Below are positions 1-8,357 of a stretch of 64,000 bases of DNA, in pieces; position 1 is the first letter of the stretch; every line of letters starts with the position of its first letter. Made by a program: the position numbers and the translations under genes. The notes under the pieces are model-generated. The model was not told where the DNA came from. It saw only the letters and a program-made list of their open reading frames with translations, and ran no database searches. Origin of the DNA: Flagellimonas lutaonensis (GTDB lineage Bacteria; Bacteroidota; Bacteroidia; Flavobacteriales; Flavobacteriaceae); contig NZ_CP011071.1 in assembly GCF_000963865.1 (NCBI RefSeq), positions 2,298,501 through 2,362,500 on the forward strand. The letters are read 5' to 3'.

Positions 1-1
1 T

Positions 2-2065
2 GAAGAAACCATTACCTACCACAACAATTCGCCAGATGACCTTGAGTTTCTTTGGGTGCAGCTAGACCAGAACGTACGGGCCAAAGACTCAAAATCGCCT
101 CTCAGAAATGGTGGAGGGGTGCCATTGGCCTACAGAACCAGCTCATTTGCCAGTGAGTATATGACCGAGCCTTTTGATGGTGGTTTCAACATCGAATATG
201 TCAAAGATGCCAATGGCAGGCCGTTGCCATATACCATAAACCAAACCATGATGCGGGTCGATATTCCCCAACCATTGAAAAGCGGTGAAAAGGTTTCATT
301 TTCCATCAAATGGTGGTACAACATTCCTGACCATACGGTAAACCGCGCGCGTTCGGGCTACGAATATTTTCCAAAGGACGGCAATCGGGCCTATGTGATT
401 GCCCAGTTCTTTCCAAGAATGGCCGTTTACAACGATGTGGAAGGATGGCAGAACCACCAGTTCTGGGGCAGTGGCGAGTTTGCACTGCCGTTCGGCAATT
501 ACGAGGTGAACATCACCGTGCCCGCAGATCACGTGCTGGATGCCACCGGCGTACTGCAGAACCGTAAAGAGGTATACACCAAAGAAATGATGAAGCGTTA
601 CGAGCAGGCCAAGAAGTCTTATGACAAGCCGGTACTCATCGTAACGCAAGCAGAAGCAGAAGCAGCCGAAAAAGACTTCTCTGAGAAGAAAAAGACATGG
701 AAGTTCAAGACCGAGCCTGGCAAAATGGTGCGGGACTTTGGCTTTGCCACTTCCCGAAAGTTTATTGTGGACATGCAAGCCGTCAAAATTGGCGGTAGAG
801 ACGTTATGGCTGTTTCTATGTACCCAAAAGAGGGCAACCCATTGTGGGAAGAGTATTCGACGAAAGCAGTGGTACAGACCTTGAAGACGTATTCGAAGCA
901 CACCTTTGACTACCCGTACCACAAGGCCATTTCGGTACACGCCAAGAACCAGGGCATGGAGTACCCGATGATTTGTTGGAACTACGGGCGCCCCAATGAA
1001 GATGGTACCTATTCCGATAGGGTAAAATATGGCATGATCAGCGTGATCATCCACGAGGTTGGGCACAACTTCTTCCCGATGATTGTAAATTCTGATGAGC
1101 GCCAGTGGGGCTGGATGGACGAAGGCCTCGATACCTTTATGCAGTATTTGGCAGAGCAAGAGTTTGGCAAGAACTTCCCAGAGGCCATTGCCCCTAACGA
1201 GAGATATCCCTCAAGAAGAGGAGATCCCGCCAAGATTGTGCCTTACATGGCGGGCGACCAAGAGTACCTGTCGCCCATTATGTCGAACCCAGAGAACGTT
1301 TACCAATTGGGCCCGAATGCCTACGGTAAACCGGCTACTGCACTGAACATCTTGCGCGAGACCGTTATGGGAAAAGAATTGTTCGACCATGCATTCAAAA
1401 CATACGCCCAGCGTTGGAAATTCAAGCATCCGACCCCGGAAGATTTCTTTAGAACGATGGAAGATGCTTCTGCCGTTGACCTTGATTGGTTCTGGAGAAG
1501 CTGGTTCTATACCACCGATTATGTGGATATAGGGGTGAAAGAGGTAAAGAAATACTATGTTACAAACAAGCCTACCAAAGAAATGCAAGAATACATGGCC
1601 GCCCGTAACTTGACGGAAGCCGATTTGCCACCTTTGGTGTACTTGGCTGAGGAAGATAGCGAGGACTATAATGAAGAATTGAAGGGCAAACTGCCTTCAG
1701 AGACCTCACAGACCTTGAAAGAGTTTATGATGGACAATATGACTGCCGAAGAAAGGGCCAAAGTCAAAGAACCCAAGTATATTTATGAGGTAACGTTTGA
1801 CAAGCCAGGTGGCATACCCATGCCTTTGATCGTAGAATATACCTATGCCGATGGCAGCAAGGAAAACGTAACCTATCCTCCTGAGATTTGGAGAAAGAAC
1901 GATGCTGAGGTAAAAAGGGTCGTTTCTTCTGATAAAGAATTGGTGGGCATTGTTGTAGATCCCAAGCTTGAAACAGCTGATATCGACACCACTAACAATG
2001 CTTGGCCCAAAAAGGACGAAAAATCAGACTTTGATAAGTTCAAGGAAAGCGTCAAGGGCAAATAA
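2..2065 (+). CDS. M1 family metallopeptidase (partial, 5' end outside window)
   Basis: The reading frame is open from base 2, so the start lies upstream; 687 residues are visible. Zinc site HEVGHN near bases 1052-1069 is followed by the downstream glutamate in DEGLDTF, the HExxH-18-E pattern of M1 (gluzincin) aminopeptidases, and the substrate-anchor motif is GMEYPM, the local variant of GAMEN. The C-terminal third is lysine/glutamate rich. Such flavobacterial proteins are usually exported and trim peptides in the periplasm; the signal peptide cannot be seen here. A strong intrinsic terminator follows 30 bp after the stop. Confidence 0.93.
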   Translation, partial: EETITYHNNSPDDLEFLWVQLDQNVRAKDSKSPLRNGGGVPLAYRTSSFASEYMTEPFDGGFNIEYVKDANGRPLPYTINQTMMRVDIPQPLKSGEKVSFSIKWWYNIPDHTVNRARSGYEYFPKDGNRAYVIAQFFPRMAVYNDVEGWQNHQFWGSGEFALPFGNYEVNITVPADHVLDATGVLQNRKEVYTKEMMKRYEQAKKSYDKPVLIVTQAEAEAAEKDFSEKKKTWKFKTEPGKMVRDFGFATSRKFIVDMQAVKIGGRDVMAVSMYPKEGNPLWEEYSTKAVVQTLKTYSKHTFDYPYHKAISVHAKNQGMEYPMICWNYGRPNEDGTYSDRVKYGMISVIIHEVGHNFFPMIVNSDERQWGWMDEGLDTFMQYLAEQEFGKNFPEAIAPNERYPSRRGDPAKIVPYMAGDQEYLSPIMSNPENVYQLGPNAYGKPATALNILRETVMGKELFDHAFKTYAQRWKFKHPTPEDFFRTMEDASAVDLDWFWRSWFYTTDYVDIGVKEVKKYYVTNKPTKEMQEYMAARNLTEADLPPLVYLAEEDSEDYNEELKGKLPSETSQTLKEFMMDNMTAEERAKVKEPKYIYEVTFDKPGGIPMPLIVEYTYADGSKENVTYPPEIWRKNDAEVKRVVSSDKELVGIVVDPKLETADIDTTNNAWPKKDEKSDFDKFKESVKGK

Positions 2066-2094
2066 TTTGAAAAGCAGTGCGACCAAGCATATCA

Positions 2095-2128
2095 AAGGCC
2101 CCGTGAAATAACGGGGCCTTGTTTGTTT
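2095..2128 (+). terminator. Rho-independent terminator after the M1 peptidase
   Basis: Nine-base perfect stem (aaggccccg / cggggcctt) with an 8-nt loop followed by gtttgttt. It ends the peptidase transcript ahead of the separately promoted tatA. Confidence 0.88.
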
Positions 2129-2256
2129 AAATAGGGCAAACCGTTAGGTTGTGAGCGCGTGAACCCTTTTTTATAATAAGTGGCGTCAATCTGTTCTGGG
2201 CGGTGCTCGAACCAACATATTTTGAAGCCTGCCTTTACATACTTGGCAACTTAAGT

Positions 2257-2264
2257 TATATTTG
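2257..2264 (+). promoter_or_regulatory. -7 box of tatA, leaderless geometry
   Basis: TATATTTG fits the Bacteroidetes -7 consensus TAnnTTTG. It ends exactly 4 nt before the tatA ATG at 2269, which places the expected transcription start on the start codon. No clear -33 TTG is seen at the usual distance. Confidence 0.65.
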
Positions 2265-2268
2265 TACC

Positions 2269-2541
2269 ATGCATTTTCTATTCATCAGCGGAGCCGAAAT
2301 TTTTTTCATCCTCTTTATAGTGGTCATGGTTTTTGGTGCCGATAAGATTCCAGGTATTGCCAAAGGCCTGGGCAAGGGTATGCGCCAATTGCGCGATGCC
2401 ACTGACGACATCAAACGGGAAATCCAAAAAAGTGCCGAAAAACAGGGTCTCGATACCGATATTACCAAAGATATCCGCAATGAACTGAATGAGGTAAAGA
2501 AGAATGTCGATGAGGTGACCGGGGCCATCAAAAGGAAATAA
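2269..2541 (+). CDS. tatA: Sec-independent translocase component TatA/E
   Basis: 90 residues: one N-terminal membrane helix (about residues 4-20, FISGAEIFFILFIVVMV), the FGxxK-type hinge (FGADKIPG), then an amphipathic helix and a charged, lysine/glutamate-rich tail, the standard TatA design. TatA forms the pore that passes folded twin-arginine proteins across the inner membrane. I chose the ATG at 2269 rather than an upstream in-frame codon because the TatA fold begins there and the promoter box abuts it. Six bases downstream begins the PAP2 gene, probably co-transcribed. Two twin-arginine substrates are encoded at 34.1-36.4 kb. Confidence 0.93.
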   Translation: MHFLFISGAEIFFILFIVVMVFGADKIPGIAKGLGKGMRQLRDATDDIKREIQKSAEKQGLDTDITKDIRNELNEVKKNVDEVTGAIKRK

Positions 2542-2546
2542 TCCAG

Positions 2547-3131
2547 ATGTTCGAAAAATTACTTGAATGGGACCGCGATACCTTCATTTACCTTAATAGT
2601 CTGGGTATCGAAAAATATGACGGCTTCTGGTCTGTTGTAACAAGTATCTCGACTTGGATTCCCTTATTTCTTCTGTTCATCATCCTATTATTTCTCAAAC
2701 ATGGCAAGCTCGAGGGCCTTTACAGGCTTTTGACCGTTTTGATCATGGTCTTGTTGGTGCTGACGATCACCGATCTTACAAAAGAATTTGTGGCCCGGCT
2801 TAGGCCCAACAATGACGAAGAGATCAATGCGCTGATACGAATTCTCAAAAGCCCTACAGACTATAGTTTTTTTTCGGGCCATGCGGCCAGCTCGTTTTCA
2901 ATTACCTTACTTATTTTCTTATTTCTGCGGAAGAAGATCAAGTGGTCAGCTGTATTCTTTCTCTGGCCCATACTGTTTGCCATGAGCCGAATATTTGTGG
3001 GGGTACATTTTCCGATAGACATACTCGTTGGCATGCTATTCGGACTTTTTTCCGCTTATCTGTTTTATCGACTGCACCCTAGGCTCAGCGCACTCTACTC
3101 AAGGTTAAACCGTCGCGAACCGACAAGATAA
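2547..3131 (+). CDS. PAP2-superfamily membrane phosphatase
   Basis: 194-residue polytopic protein with all three PAP2 signatures: KEFVARLRP, then FFSGHAAS, then SRIFVGVHFPID (SRxxxxxHxxxD). The acid-phosphatase residues Arg, His and His/Asp are intact, so it should dephosphorylate a lipid phosphate such as undecaprenyl pyrophosphate, phosphatidylglycerol phosphate or lipid A; the substrate cannot be told from sequence. It follows tatA by 5 bp and its 3' end overlaps the convergent O-methyltransferase by 47 bp, an unusually long tail-to-tail overlap. Confidence 0.9.
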   Translation: MFEKLLEWDRDTFIYLNSLGIEKYDGFWSVVTSISTWIPLFLLFIILLFLKHGKLEGLYRLLTVLIMVLLVLTITDLTKEFVARLRPNNDEEINALIRILKSPTDYSFFSGHAASSFSITLLIFLFLRKKIKWSAVFFLWPILFAMSRIFVGVHFPIDILVGMLFGLFSAYLFYRLHPRLSALYSRLNRREPTR

Positions 3132-3726
3132 CCGTTTCTAACTGCGAATCGTCTTTAAGACGCTTGTTATAAGTCAATAGTGCTTCGGTGGCCTTATCCG
3201 ATTTTTGAAGTGGTTCCACTACTTTTCCAGACCACAGAACATTGTCTGACAGTATAATGCTACCAGACCGCACCTTGGGCAGCACTGCATCCAAATAAGC
3301 ATTGTACTTTTTCTTTTCAGCATCTATGAATACCAGGTCAAAAGTGATATCCATTTGGGGAATGATCTTCAGGGCATCGCCCACATACTGCATAATTTGT
3401 TTTCCGAAAGGGCTTTGGTCAAAATACTTGCGTTGTAGGTCGCTTAGTTCTTCGTTGATTTCGATGGTGTGCAATGACCCGTCTGCCGGTAAACCTTCCG
3501 CAAGACATAAGGCCGAATAACCGGTATAGGTGCCAATCTCCAAAATGTTCTTTGGGGCGATAATTTTTGATAGCAAAGCCAAAATGCGCCCTTGGTAATG
3601 TCCGGTGATCATACGTGGTTGAACTACCTTCAAGTGGGTCTCACGGGTTAGCTGCCGTAGCAGTTCAGGTTCGTCTTCTGAATGTGACCCAATGTATTTT
3701 TCGATTACCTCCGATAAAAAATGCAT
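3085..3726 (-). CDS. Class I SAM-dependent O-methyltransferase (COMT-like)
   Basis: 213 residues. SAM-binding motif I is LEIGTYTGYS, followed by the acidic HTIEIN strand, motif VFIDAEKKKY and DNVLWSGKV. These are signatures of the divalent-metal catechol/caffeoyl-CoA-type O-methyltransferase family (Pfam Methyltransf_3). Substrate is unknown; bacterial members methylate catechol-like small molecules. The last 47 bp are antisense to the PAP2 gene. The start at 3726 lies only 69 bp from the divergent GNAT ATG. Confidence 0.9.
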   Translation of the reverse strand: MHFLSEVIEKYIGSHSEDEPELLRQLTRETHLKVVQPRMITGHYQGRILALLSKIIAPKNILEIGTYTGYSALCLAEGLPADGSLHTIEINEELSDLQRKYFDQSPFGKQIMQYVGDALKIIPQMDITFDLVFIDAEKKKYNAYLDAVLPKVRSGSIILSDNVLWSGKVVEPLQKSDKATEALLTYNKRLKDDSQLETVILSVRDGLTLSRVR

Positions 3727-3795
3727 ACTGGCAGTTTTTGTAAAAATATTGAAATAAGACTATTTTGGTTTACAGATCAACGTAGTTCAAGAACC

Positions 3796-4263
3796 ATGAA
3801 AGAAATAAAGGTACGCGATGCCCTGCCTGAAGATGTGCCCGTTCTTCTTGCTTTCGAGCAAGCGCTCATAATAGCCGAACGCCCTTTTGATCCCTGTATA
3901 CGGCCAGACCCCGTCAGTTATTATGATTTGGCTGCCTATGTAGGCGATGACACGGTCAAGGTGGTAGTGGCAGAAATTGATGGTGAAATTGTTGGTTCGG
4001 GCTATGCCATTGCCAAGAAGGCCCGCCCGTACCTAGACCATGTTGACTATGCCTATTTGGGCTTTATGTACACAAAACCTTCACACAGGGGGCAAGGCAT
4101 CAATAAGATGATTATCAATACGCTGGTTGATTGGAGTAGAGGGAAAGGCCTAGAAGAGATTCGTTTGACCGTGTACGATGACAACCTACCGGCAATAAAG
4201 GCCTACCAAAAAGCAGGATTCAAAAAACATATTGCAGAAATGAGGCTGACTACAGACAAATAG
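3796..4263 (+). CDS. GNAT-family N-acetyltransferase
   Basis: 155 residues from the ATG at 3796, whose product begins MKEIKVRDALPEDV, the typical first strand of a GNAT. Acetyl-CoA loop motif A is visible as MYTKPSHRGQGINKMI (RGQGxxxx) and the C-terminal part carries LTVYDDNLPAIKAYQKAGF, the motif B region. An in-frame upstream ATG at 3721 would add 25 residues without family character. The acceptor substrate is unknown. It precedes kynU by 38 bp but kynU has its own promoter box. Confidence 0.88.
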   Translation: MKEIKVRDALPEDVPVLLAFEQALIIAERPFDPCIRPDPVSYYDLAAYVGDDTVKVVVAEIDGEIVGSGYAIAKKARPYLDHVDYAYLGFMYTKPSHRGQGINKMIINTLVDWSRGKGLEEIRLTVYDDNLPAIKAYQKAGFKKHIAEMRLTTDK

Positions 4264-4274
4264 CACTGATGCCG

Positions 4275-4282
4275 TACATTTG
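4275..4282 (+). promoter_or_regulatory. -7 box of kynU
   Basis: TACATTTG is a full match to TAnnTTTG, 19 nt before the kynU ATG. A leader of about 15 nt is predicted. No convincing -33 element. Confidence 0.5.
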
Positions 4283-4301
4283 CCAAAAAACACCCTCCTA
4301 G

Positions 4302-5570
4302 ATGAAATTTGAAAATACCCTCACATTTGCCCGCGAGTTGGATTTGCATGATGCTCTGAAGGCATATCGCCAGCAGTTTCATTTTCCACAGGTAAATGGC
4401 AAAGACGTCATTTATTTTACAGGAAACTCGCTTGGCCTCCAGCCCAAACGTACCCAGAAGTATGTTGATGACATCATGAAAGACTGGCGCGAATTGGCGG
4501 TAGAGGGCCATTTTCATGCCGAAAAACCGTGGTGGGACTACCACGAACGCCTTGCCAAACCATTGGCAAAGGTCGTAGGGGCCAAACCCCAAGAAGTGTC
4601 TGTTATGAACACCTTGACCGTCAATCTACATTTTTTGATGGTTTCCTTTTACAGGCCCACACAAAAACGGTTCAAGATTATTTGTGAGGAAAAGGCCTTT
4701 CCCTCCGACCAGTATATGCTGCAAAGCCAGGTTCGGTTCCATGGGTTGGATCCCTCTGATGCCATTGTCGAGGTCAAAAAACGGGAAGGTGAGCATTTTT
4801 GGAGAACAGAAGACGTATTAAAGACCATTGATGAAGTAAAAGACGAGCTGGCTTTGGTGCTTATTGGTGGGGTCAACTACTATAACGGACAGGTGTTTGC
4901 TATGGAAACCATTACCAAGGCCGGTAAAAAGGCTGGGGCAATGGTGGGATGGGACCTGGCCCATGCCGTGGGCAATGTCGAATTGAAATTACACGATTGG
5001 GATGTTGATTTTGCCGCGTGGTGCAGCTACAAGTACATGAACAGCGGACCGGGGAACGCTTCAGGAATTTTTGTGAACGAGAAACATCTGGGCAAGGTCG
5101 ATATGCCCCGTTTTGAGGGGTGGTGGGGCAACAAAAAGGAAACCCGGTTTCAGATGAAGCCCATGTTCGAACCCATTGACACGGCCGATGCCTGGCAGGT
5201 GAGCAATCCGCCCGTACTTTCCTTAGCCCCCTATCTCGCATCGTTGGAGCTTTTCGATGAGGTCGGCATGCCTGCACTTATACAGAAACAAAAGAAACTA
5301 ACAGCCTACTTAGAGTATATTCTCTTGGAAGTCGGAAAAGAGGCGGGCAGTGTTTTTGAGATTATAACCCCCGAAGATCGAGGTTGTCAGCTTTCGGTTT
5401 TTTTACACGGTGAGGGCAGGGCACTCTTTGACTATTTGATGAAAAGAGGGGTGATTGTCGATTGGCGCGAACCCAACGTGATTCGTTTGGCCCCAGCGCC
5501 CTTTTATTGCTCTTATGAAGACATATTTCGCTTTGGCCGTATCTTAAAGGAAGGAATCTTGTCAAAATAA
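4302..5570 (+). CDS. kynU: Kynureninase
   Basis: 422 residues, the normal length. Fold type I PLP enzyme; the PLP lysine lies in WCSYKYMNSGPG, and the aspartate that pairs with the pyridine nitrogen in GWDLAHAVGN. The N-terminal FTGNSLGLQP and the GGVNYYNGQ strand are kynureninase hallmarks. It hydrolyses kynurenine or 3-hydroxykynurenine to anthranilate or 3-hydroxyanthranilate plus alanine. The partner kmo lies at 13.4 kb, so the usual product should be 3-hydroxyanthranilate on the route to quinolinate/NAD. An MFS permease gene follows after 31 bp. Confidence 0.96.
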   Translation: MKFENTLTFARELDLHDALKAYRQQFHFPQVNGKDVIYFTGNSLGLQPKRTQKYVDDIMKDWRELAVEGHFHAEKPWWDYHERLAKPLAKVVGAKPQEVSVMNTLTVNLHFLMVSFYRPTQKRFKIICEEKAFPSDQYMLQSQVRFHGLDPSDAIVEVKKREGEHFWRTEDVLKTIDEVKDELALVLIGGVNYYNGQVFAMETITKAGKKAGAMVGWDLAHAVGNVELKLHDWDVDFAAWCSYKYMNSGPGNASGIFVNEKHLGKVDMPRFEGWWGNKKETRFQMKPMFEPIDTADAWQVSNPPVLSLAPYLASLELFDEVGMPALIQKQKKLTAYLEYILLEVGKEAGSVFEIITPEDRGCQLSVFLHGEGRALFDYLMKRGVIVDWREPNVIRLAPAPFYCSYEDIFRFGRILKEGILSK

Positions 5571-5601
5571 TTTAGCTTAGCGGTTTCTTAGAAACCGGCC
5601 C

Positions 5602-6747
5602 ATGAAGTCGTTACGGCTTATTTTATCGAACCCAAGATACTTTGCGCCGGCCTTTGTGTTCGCAAGCCTCAACATTTGGTTCGGTACTTGGGCCATTTAT
5701 ATACCGGCCGTAAAAGAGAAACTGCGGATAGACAAGGCCGAACTGGGGTTTGCCATCTTTTTTCTTTCGTTGGGCGTTTTTACCGTTTTTCCGGTCGCCT
5801 CAAAGATCATCAATAGATTAAAAGTGGGCAGGGCCACTTGGTTGGGGGTGGTCATGAGCAGTATTTTTGCCCTATTTCCACTGTTGGTGCCAAACTATTA
5901 CCTGTTATGTGCCTCATTGTTCTTGTTTGGGGCCGCCAATGGTTTTTTAGACATTTCGATGAATACCTTGGTCACAGAAATCGAAAAGGAAGACCGACAG
6001 AACTTTATGTCGGCCATGCACGGTTTTTTTAGTCTTGGAGGGGTAATCGTGGGCTTGGGAAGCCTTTTGGCGCCCATTATCAACAACCCGGCCCTGCACA
6101 TGGCCCTTACGGTACTACTTGTTTTAGTGGTAAATCTTGCCTTTCGGAAGCGTTATCGGCACATCGTTGCAGCCGCTATTGAAAAAGAGCCCTTCAGCTT
6201 AAAATTGTTCAAGCCCCTCTTCGTTTTGGGCATTATTTCATTTGTGAGCATGGGTAGTGAAGGGGCCATCGTCGATTGGAGCGGACTTTATCTAAAGGAG
6301 GTGACCTTGGCACCTGAAGCCCTTATCGGTGCTGGGTTTTTGGCTTTTTCGGCCGCCATGACCCTAGGTCGTTTTTTGGGCGATGGTATAAGTCAGCGCA
6401 TCGGTTCCATTAAAATTGTGGCCTTGGGCGCCCTTATCGCAATCGTGGGTTATGTTATGGTGCTATCAGGAAATACCATACTGGCAATCACAGGTTTTGC
6501 CCTCAATGGACTTGGTTTTTCCGTTATGGTGCCAGAGCTTTTTAGAATTAGGGGCAATGTAAAAGGGGTAGAGTCTTCGCAGGGTGTGGCCTTTATTGCC
6601 GGCAGTGGCTACTCGGGCTTTCTCATCGGCCCCGTGATTCTCGGGTTTTTGGCCGAAGAATTTACGTTGAAGACAAGTTTTTGGGCACTGTTGGGTTGTG
6701 CTGCCATGATTTTTGTAGCCATATTTGCGATGTCGCGCAAAAGGTAA
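5602..6747 (+). CDS. MFS transporter
   Basis: 381 residues, hydrophobic throughout with about 11-12 membrane segments; loop GRATWLG after TM2 and MHGFFSLGG/GxG motifs in the middle are typical of the YbjJ-like branch of the major facilitator superfamily. Substrate is unknown. It follows kynU by 31 bp; that gap holds a small perfect hairpin (cggtttc-tta-gaaaccg, 5581-5597) directly before the ATG, which could tune read-through or translation. Position after kynU makes a role with kynurenine-related compounds possible, but only by context. Confidence 0.87.
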   Translation: MKSLRLILSNPRYFAPAFVFASLNIWFGTWAIYIPAVKEKLRIDKAELGFAIFFLSLGVFTVFPVASKIINRLKVGRATWLGVVMSSIFALFPLLVPNYYLLCASLFLFGAANGFLDISMNTLVTEIEKEDRQNFMSAMHGFFSLGGVIVGLGSLLAPIINNPALHMALTVLLVLVVNLAFRKRYRHIVAAAIEKEPFSLKLFKPLFVLGIISFVSMGSEGAIVDWSGLYLKEVTLAPEALIGAGFLAFSAAMTLGRFLGDGISQRIGSIKIVALGALIAIVGYVMVLSGNTILAITGFALNGLGFSVMVPELFRIRGNVKGVESSQGVAFIAGSGYSGFLIGPVILGFLAEEFTLKTSFWALLGCAAMIFVAIFAMSRKR

Positions 6748-6763
6748 AAAATACAAAAAACTT

Positions 6764-7438
6764 CTACTTCACCTTCACGCCCGTGAAATAGAGGTTGAAC
6801 ACTTCCCCGTACTTTTTATGGTCCATTGCCAATTTGAGTCCGTTTATTTCTTGATAGTTTTCCCAAGTGGTGGTCATTGACGGTTCGGCTTGGTTTCCTT
6901 TTCTGAATACCCATTCGCGAACAAGGTAGTTTTCATCCAAATAGAAGTCATAGGCATCACCCGGGGTATAACCACCTTCATTTCCGTAGACAATGGTAAG
7001 CTTTTGCATCGGTTTTGAACTGATGGGGGCAATGGCCTCTTCTACGTGCTCGTACTCAAAATTATTGTTGTCCCACAGTAGGTTGAACGGTGCCAACAAC
7101 CAATAACGGTCATTGATAAAGCCCGCGTTCACCTTGAGGGCAACACTGTCCATTTGCTTCCTGTTATAGACCAAGGTATCGTTGCCCGATATGGAAGTTA
7201 CCTCGTTGGTCTTTGGTTTCCAGATCCACGAGCGTTCAAAATGGGTCGAATCCCTGTCAACATTAAAGGTAAACCTGATTTCGTTGACATTTTTCCAGTT
7301 TTCGAAACCATGGGCGTGGGCCACTTTTTCCAGAATACTGGTTTCTATACCAGCGGGCTGTTCCTCATTTTTTTTGTCCGTTTTGCAGGAGACAAATCCA
7401 ATCAGAAAAACAAGCAGCAAGGGTCGTACAAGTTGCAT
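6764..7438 (-). CDS. Exported lipoprotein of unknown function
   Basis: 224 residues from the ATG at 7438 (MQLVRPLLLVFLIGFVSC). Signal peptide II with lipobox GFVSC, so the mature protein starts at Cys18 and should be lipid-anchored. The rest is soluble, beta-rich, with aromatic and WIWKPK/DFYLDENYLVREW stretches resembling outer-membrane lipoprotein sorting/LolA-like folds seen in unnamed flavobacterial families; no catalytic motif recognised. A longer ATG-initiated reading exists but would put 16 residues before the signal peptide. It is convergent with the MFS gene (16-bp gap). Confidence 0.75.
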   Translation of the reverse strand: MQLVRPLLLVFLIGFVSCKTDKKNEEQPAGIETSILEKVAHAHGFENWKNVNEIRFTFNVDRDSTHFERSWIWKPKTNEVTSISGNDTLVYNRKQMDSVALKVNAGFINDRYWLLAPFNLLWDNNNFEYEHVEEAIAPISSKPMQKLTIVYGNEGGYTPGDAYDFYLDENYLVREWVFRKGNQAEPSMTTTWENYQEINGLKLAMDHKKYGEVFNLYFTGVKVK

Positions 7439-7451
7439 ACTGAATTTTTCC

Positions 7452-7459
7452 CAAAGATA
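7452..7459 (-). promoter_or_regulatory. -7 box of the lipoprotein gene
   Basis: On the minus strand the sequence is TATCTTTG, a full TAnnTTTG match, 13 nt before the start codon at 7438. It supports the shorter start. Confidence 0.55.
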
Positions 7460-7505
7460 GGTGGTTTTGACTATATTGGTACGCACTACCCATTAACACA
7501 ATTGT

Positions 7506-8141
7506 TTGCAGGTGACTTTTCTCAAAAGACTGTTTCTAATCTTAATAAGCAACCAATCAAATCAGTCGTTGGAGAGAAAAGACACATTTGGCCATTTGTC
7601 AGATGAAGAATTAGTGGCAAAAGTCGTTGCCAAGAACGATACTTTTTTGTTTGGCATTCTGTACGATCGGTACGCCAAGATGGTATACAACAAATGCTAT
7701 GGGTTCGCCAAATCGGAAGATGAGGCCGAAGATCTTACACAAGATGTTTTTTTAAGGTTGTTCATAAAGCTGGCCTCTTTTCAGGGCAGGTCAAAATTTT
7801 CGACTTGGCTTTATTCGTTTACCTACAACTTTTGTGTAAACTATGTAAACCGTGACAAGGGTAGAAAGATGAAAGACCAATCGGTGCCCATAGATGACAA
7901 AGAGTATAAATTGGCGGCAGAGGTGCCCGATAAGAGCATTTACGAAATGAAGGCCCATAAGCTTGAAAGGGCCTTGGGCACATTGGCACCTGAAGATAAA
8001 TCGATTTTGTTGCTAAAATATCAAGACGGCGCTTCGATCAAAGATTTGTGTATTTTGTTCGAAATAGGCGAGAGTGCGGTCAAAATGCGCCTGAAAAGGG
8101 CCAAGGCCAGACTTGTTGAAATCTATAATACGTTGAAATAG
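7506..8141 (+). CDS. ECF-type RNA polymerase sigma factor
   Basis: Up to 211 residues. Region 2 is seen in LYDRYAKMVYNKCYGFAKSEDEAEDLTQDVFLRLF with the core-binding DLTQDVF motif; region 2.4 in STWLYSFTYNFCVNY; region 4 helix-turn-helix in IKDLCILFEIGESAVKMRLKRAKARL. It directs RNA polymerase to an unknown regulon. The start is uncertain: TTG at 7506 or GTG at 7512 are the only early candidates and no ATG exists before region 2. Its stop codon is immediately followed by the ATG of a 62-residue protein, and an MscS-like channel gene comes next. Confidence 0.88.
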   Translation: MQVTFLKRLFLILISNQSNQSLERKDTFGHLSDEELVAKVVAKNDTFLFGILYDRYAKMVYNKCYGFAKSEDEAEDLTQDVFLRLFIKLASFQGRSKFSTWLYSFTYNFCVNYVNRDKGRKMKDQSVPIDDKEYKLAAEVPDKSIYEMKAHKLERALGTLAPEDKSILLLKYQDGASIKDLCILFEIGESAVKMRLKRAKARLVEIYNTLK

Positions 8142-8330
8142 ATGGCAGAGGAATTTAACAATCCGTTTAGGGAGCTCGATAAAAGGCTGAGGGACGTACC
8201 GCCCGAGATGCGAAAAAAAGTGATGCACGATGTGGCCATCGCCAAACTTATTATGGAAATGGCCATTCTCGTTACCTCGAACTACTCATCGCTATTGGCC
8301 GGTATGTTCAAAACAAACAGAAGAAAATAA
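8142..8330 (+). CDS. Small conserved-looking protein, possible sigma-factor partner
   Basis: 62 residues, starting on the base after the sigma-factor stop (tag-atg), so almost certainly translationally coupled. The first half is charged (FRELDKRLRDVPPEMRKKVMHDV), the second contains one hydrophobic helix (LIMEMAILVTSNYSSLLAGMF), enough for a short membrane anchor. I do not recognise a family. Its place between the ECF factor and a mechanosensitive channel makes a small anti-sigma or adaptor role plausible, but this is inference only. Confidence 0.7.
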   Translation: MAEEFNNPFRELDKRLRDVPPEMRKKVMHDVAIAKLIMEMAILVTSNYSSLLAGMFKTNRRK

Positions 8331-8357
8331 CCAATATATAATCAACAACTAAAAGGA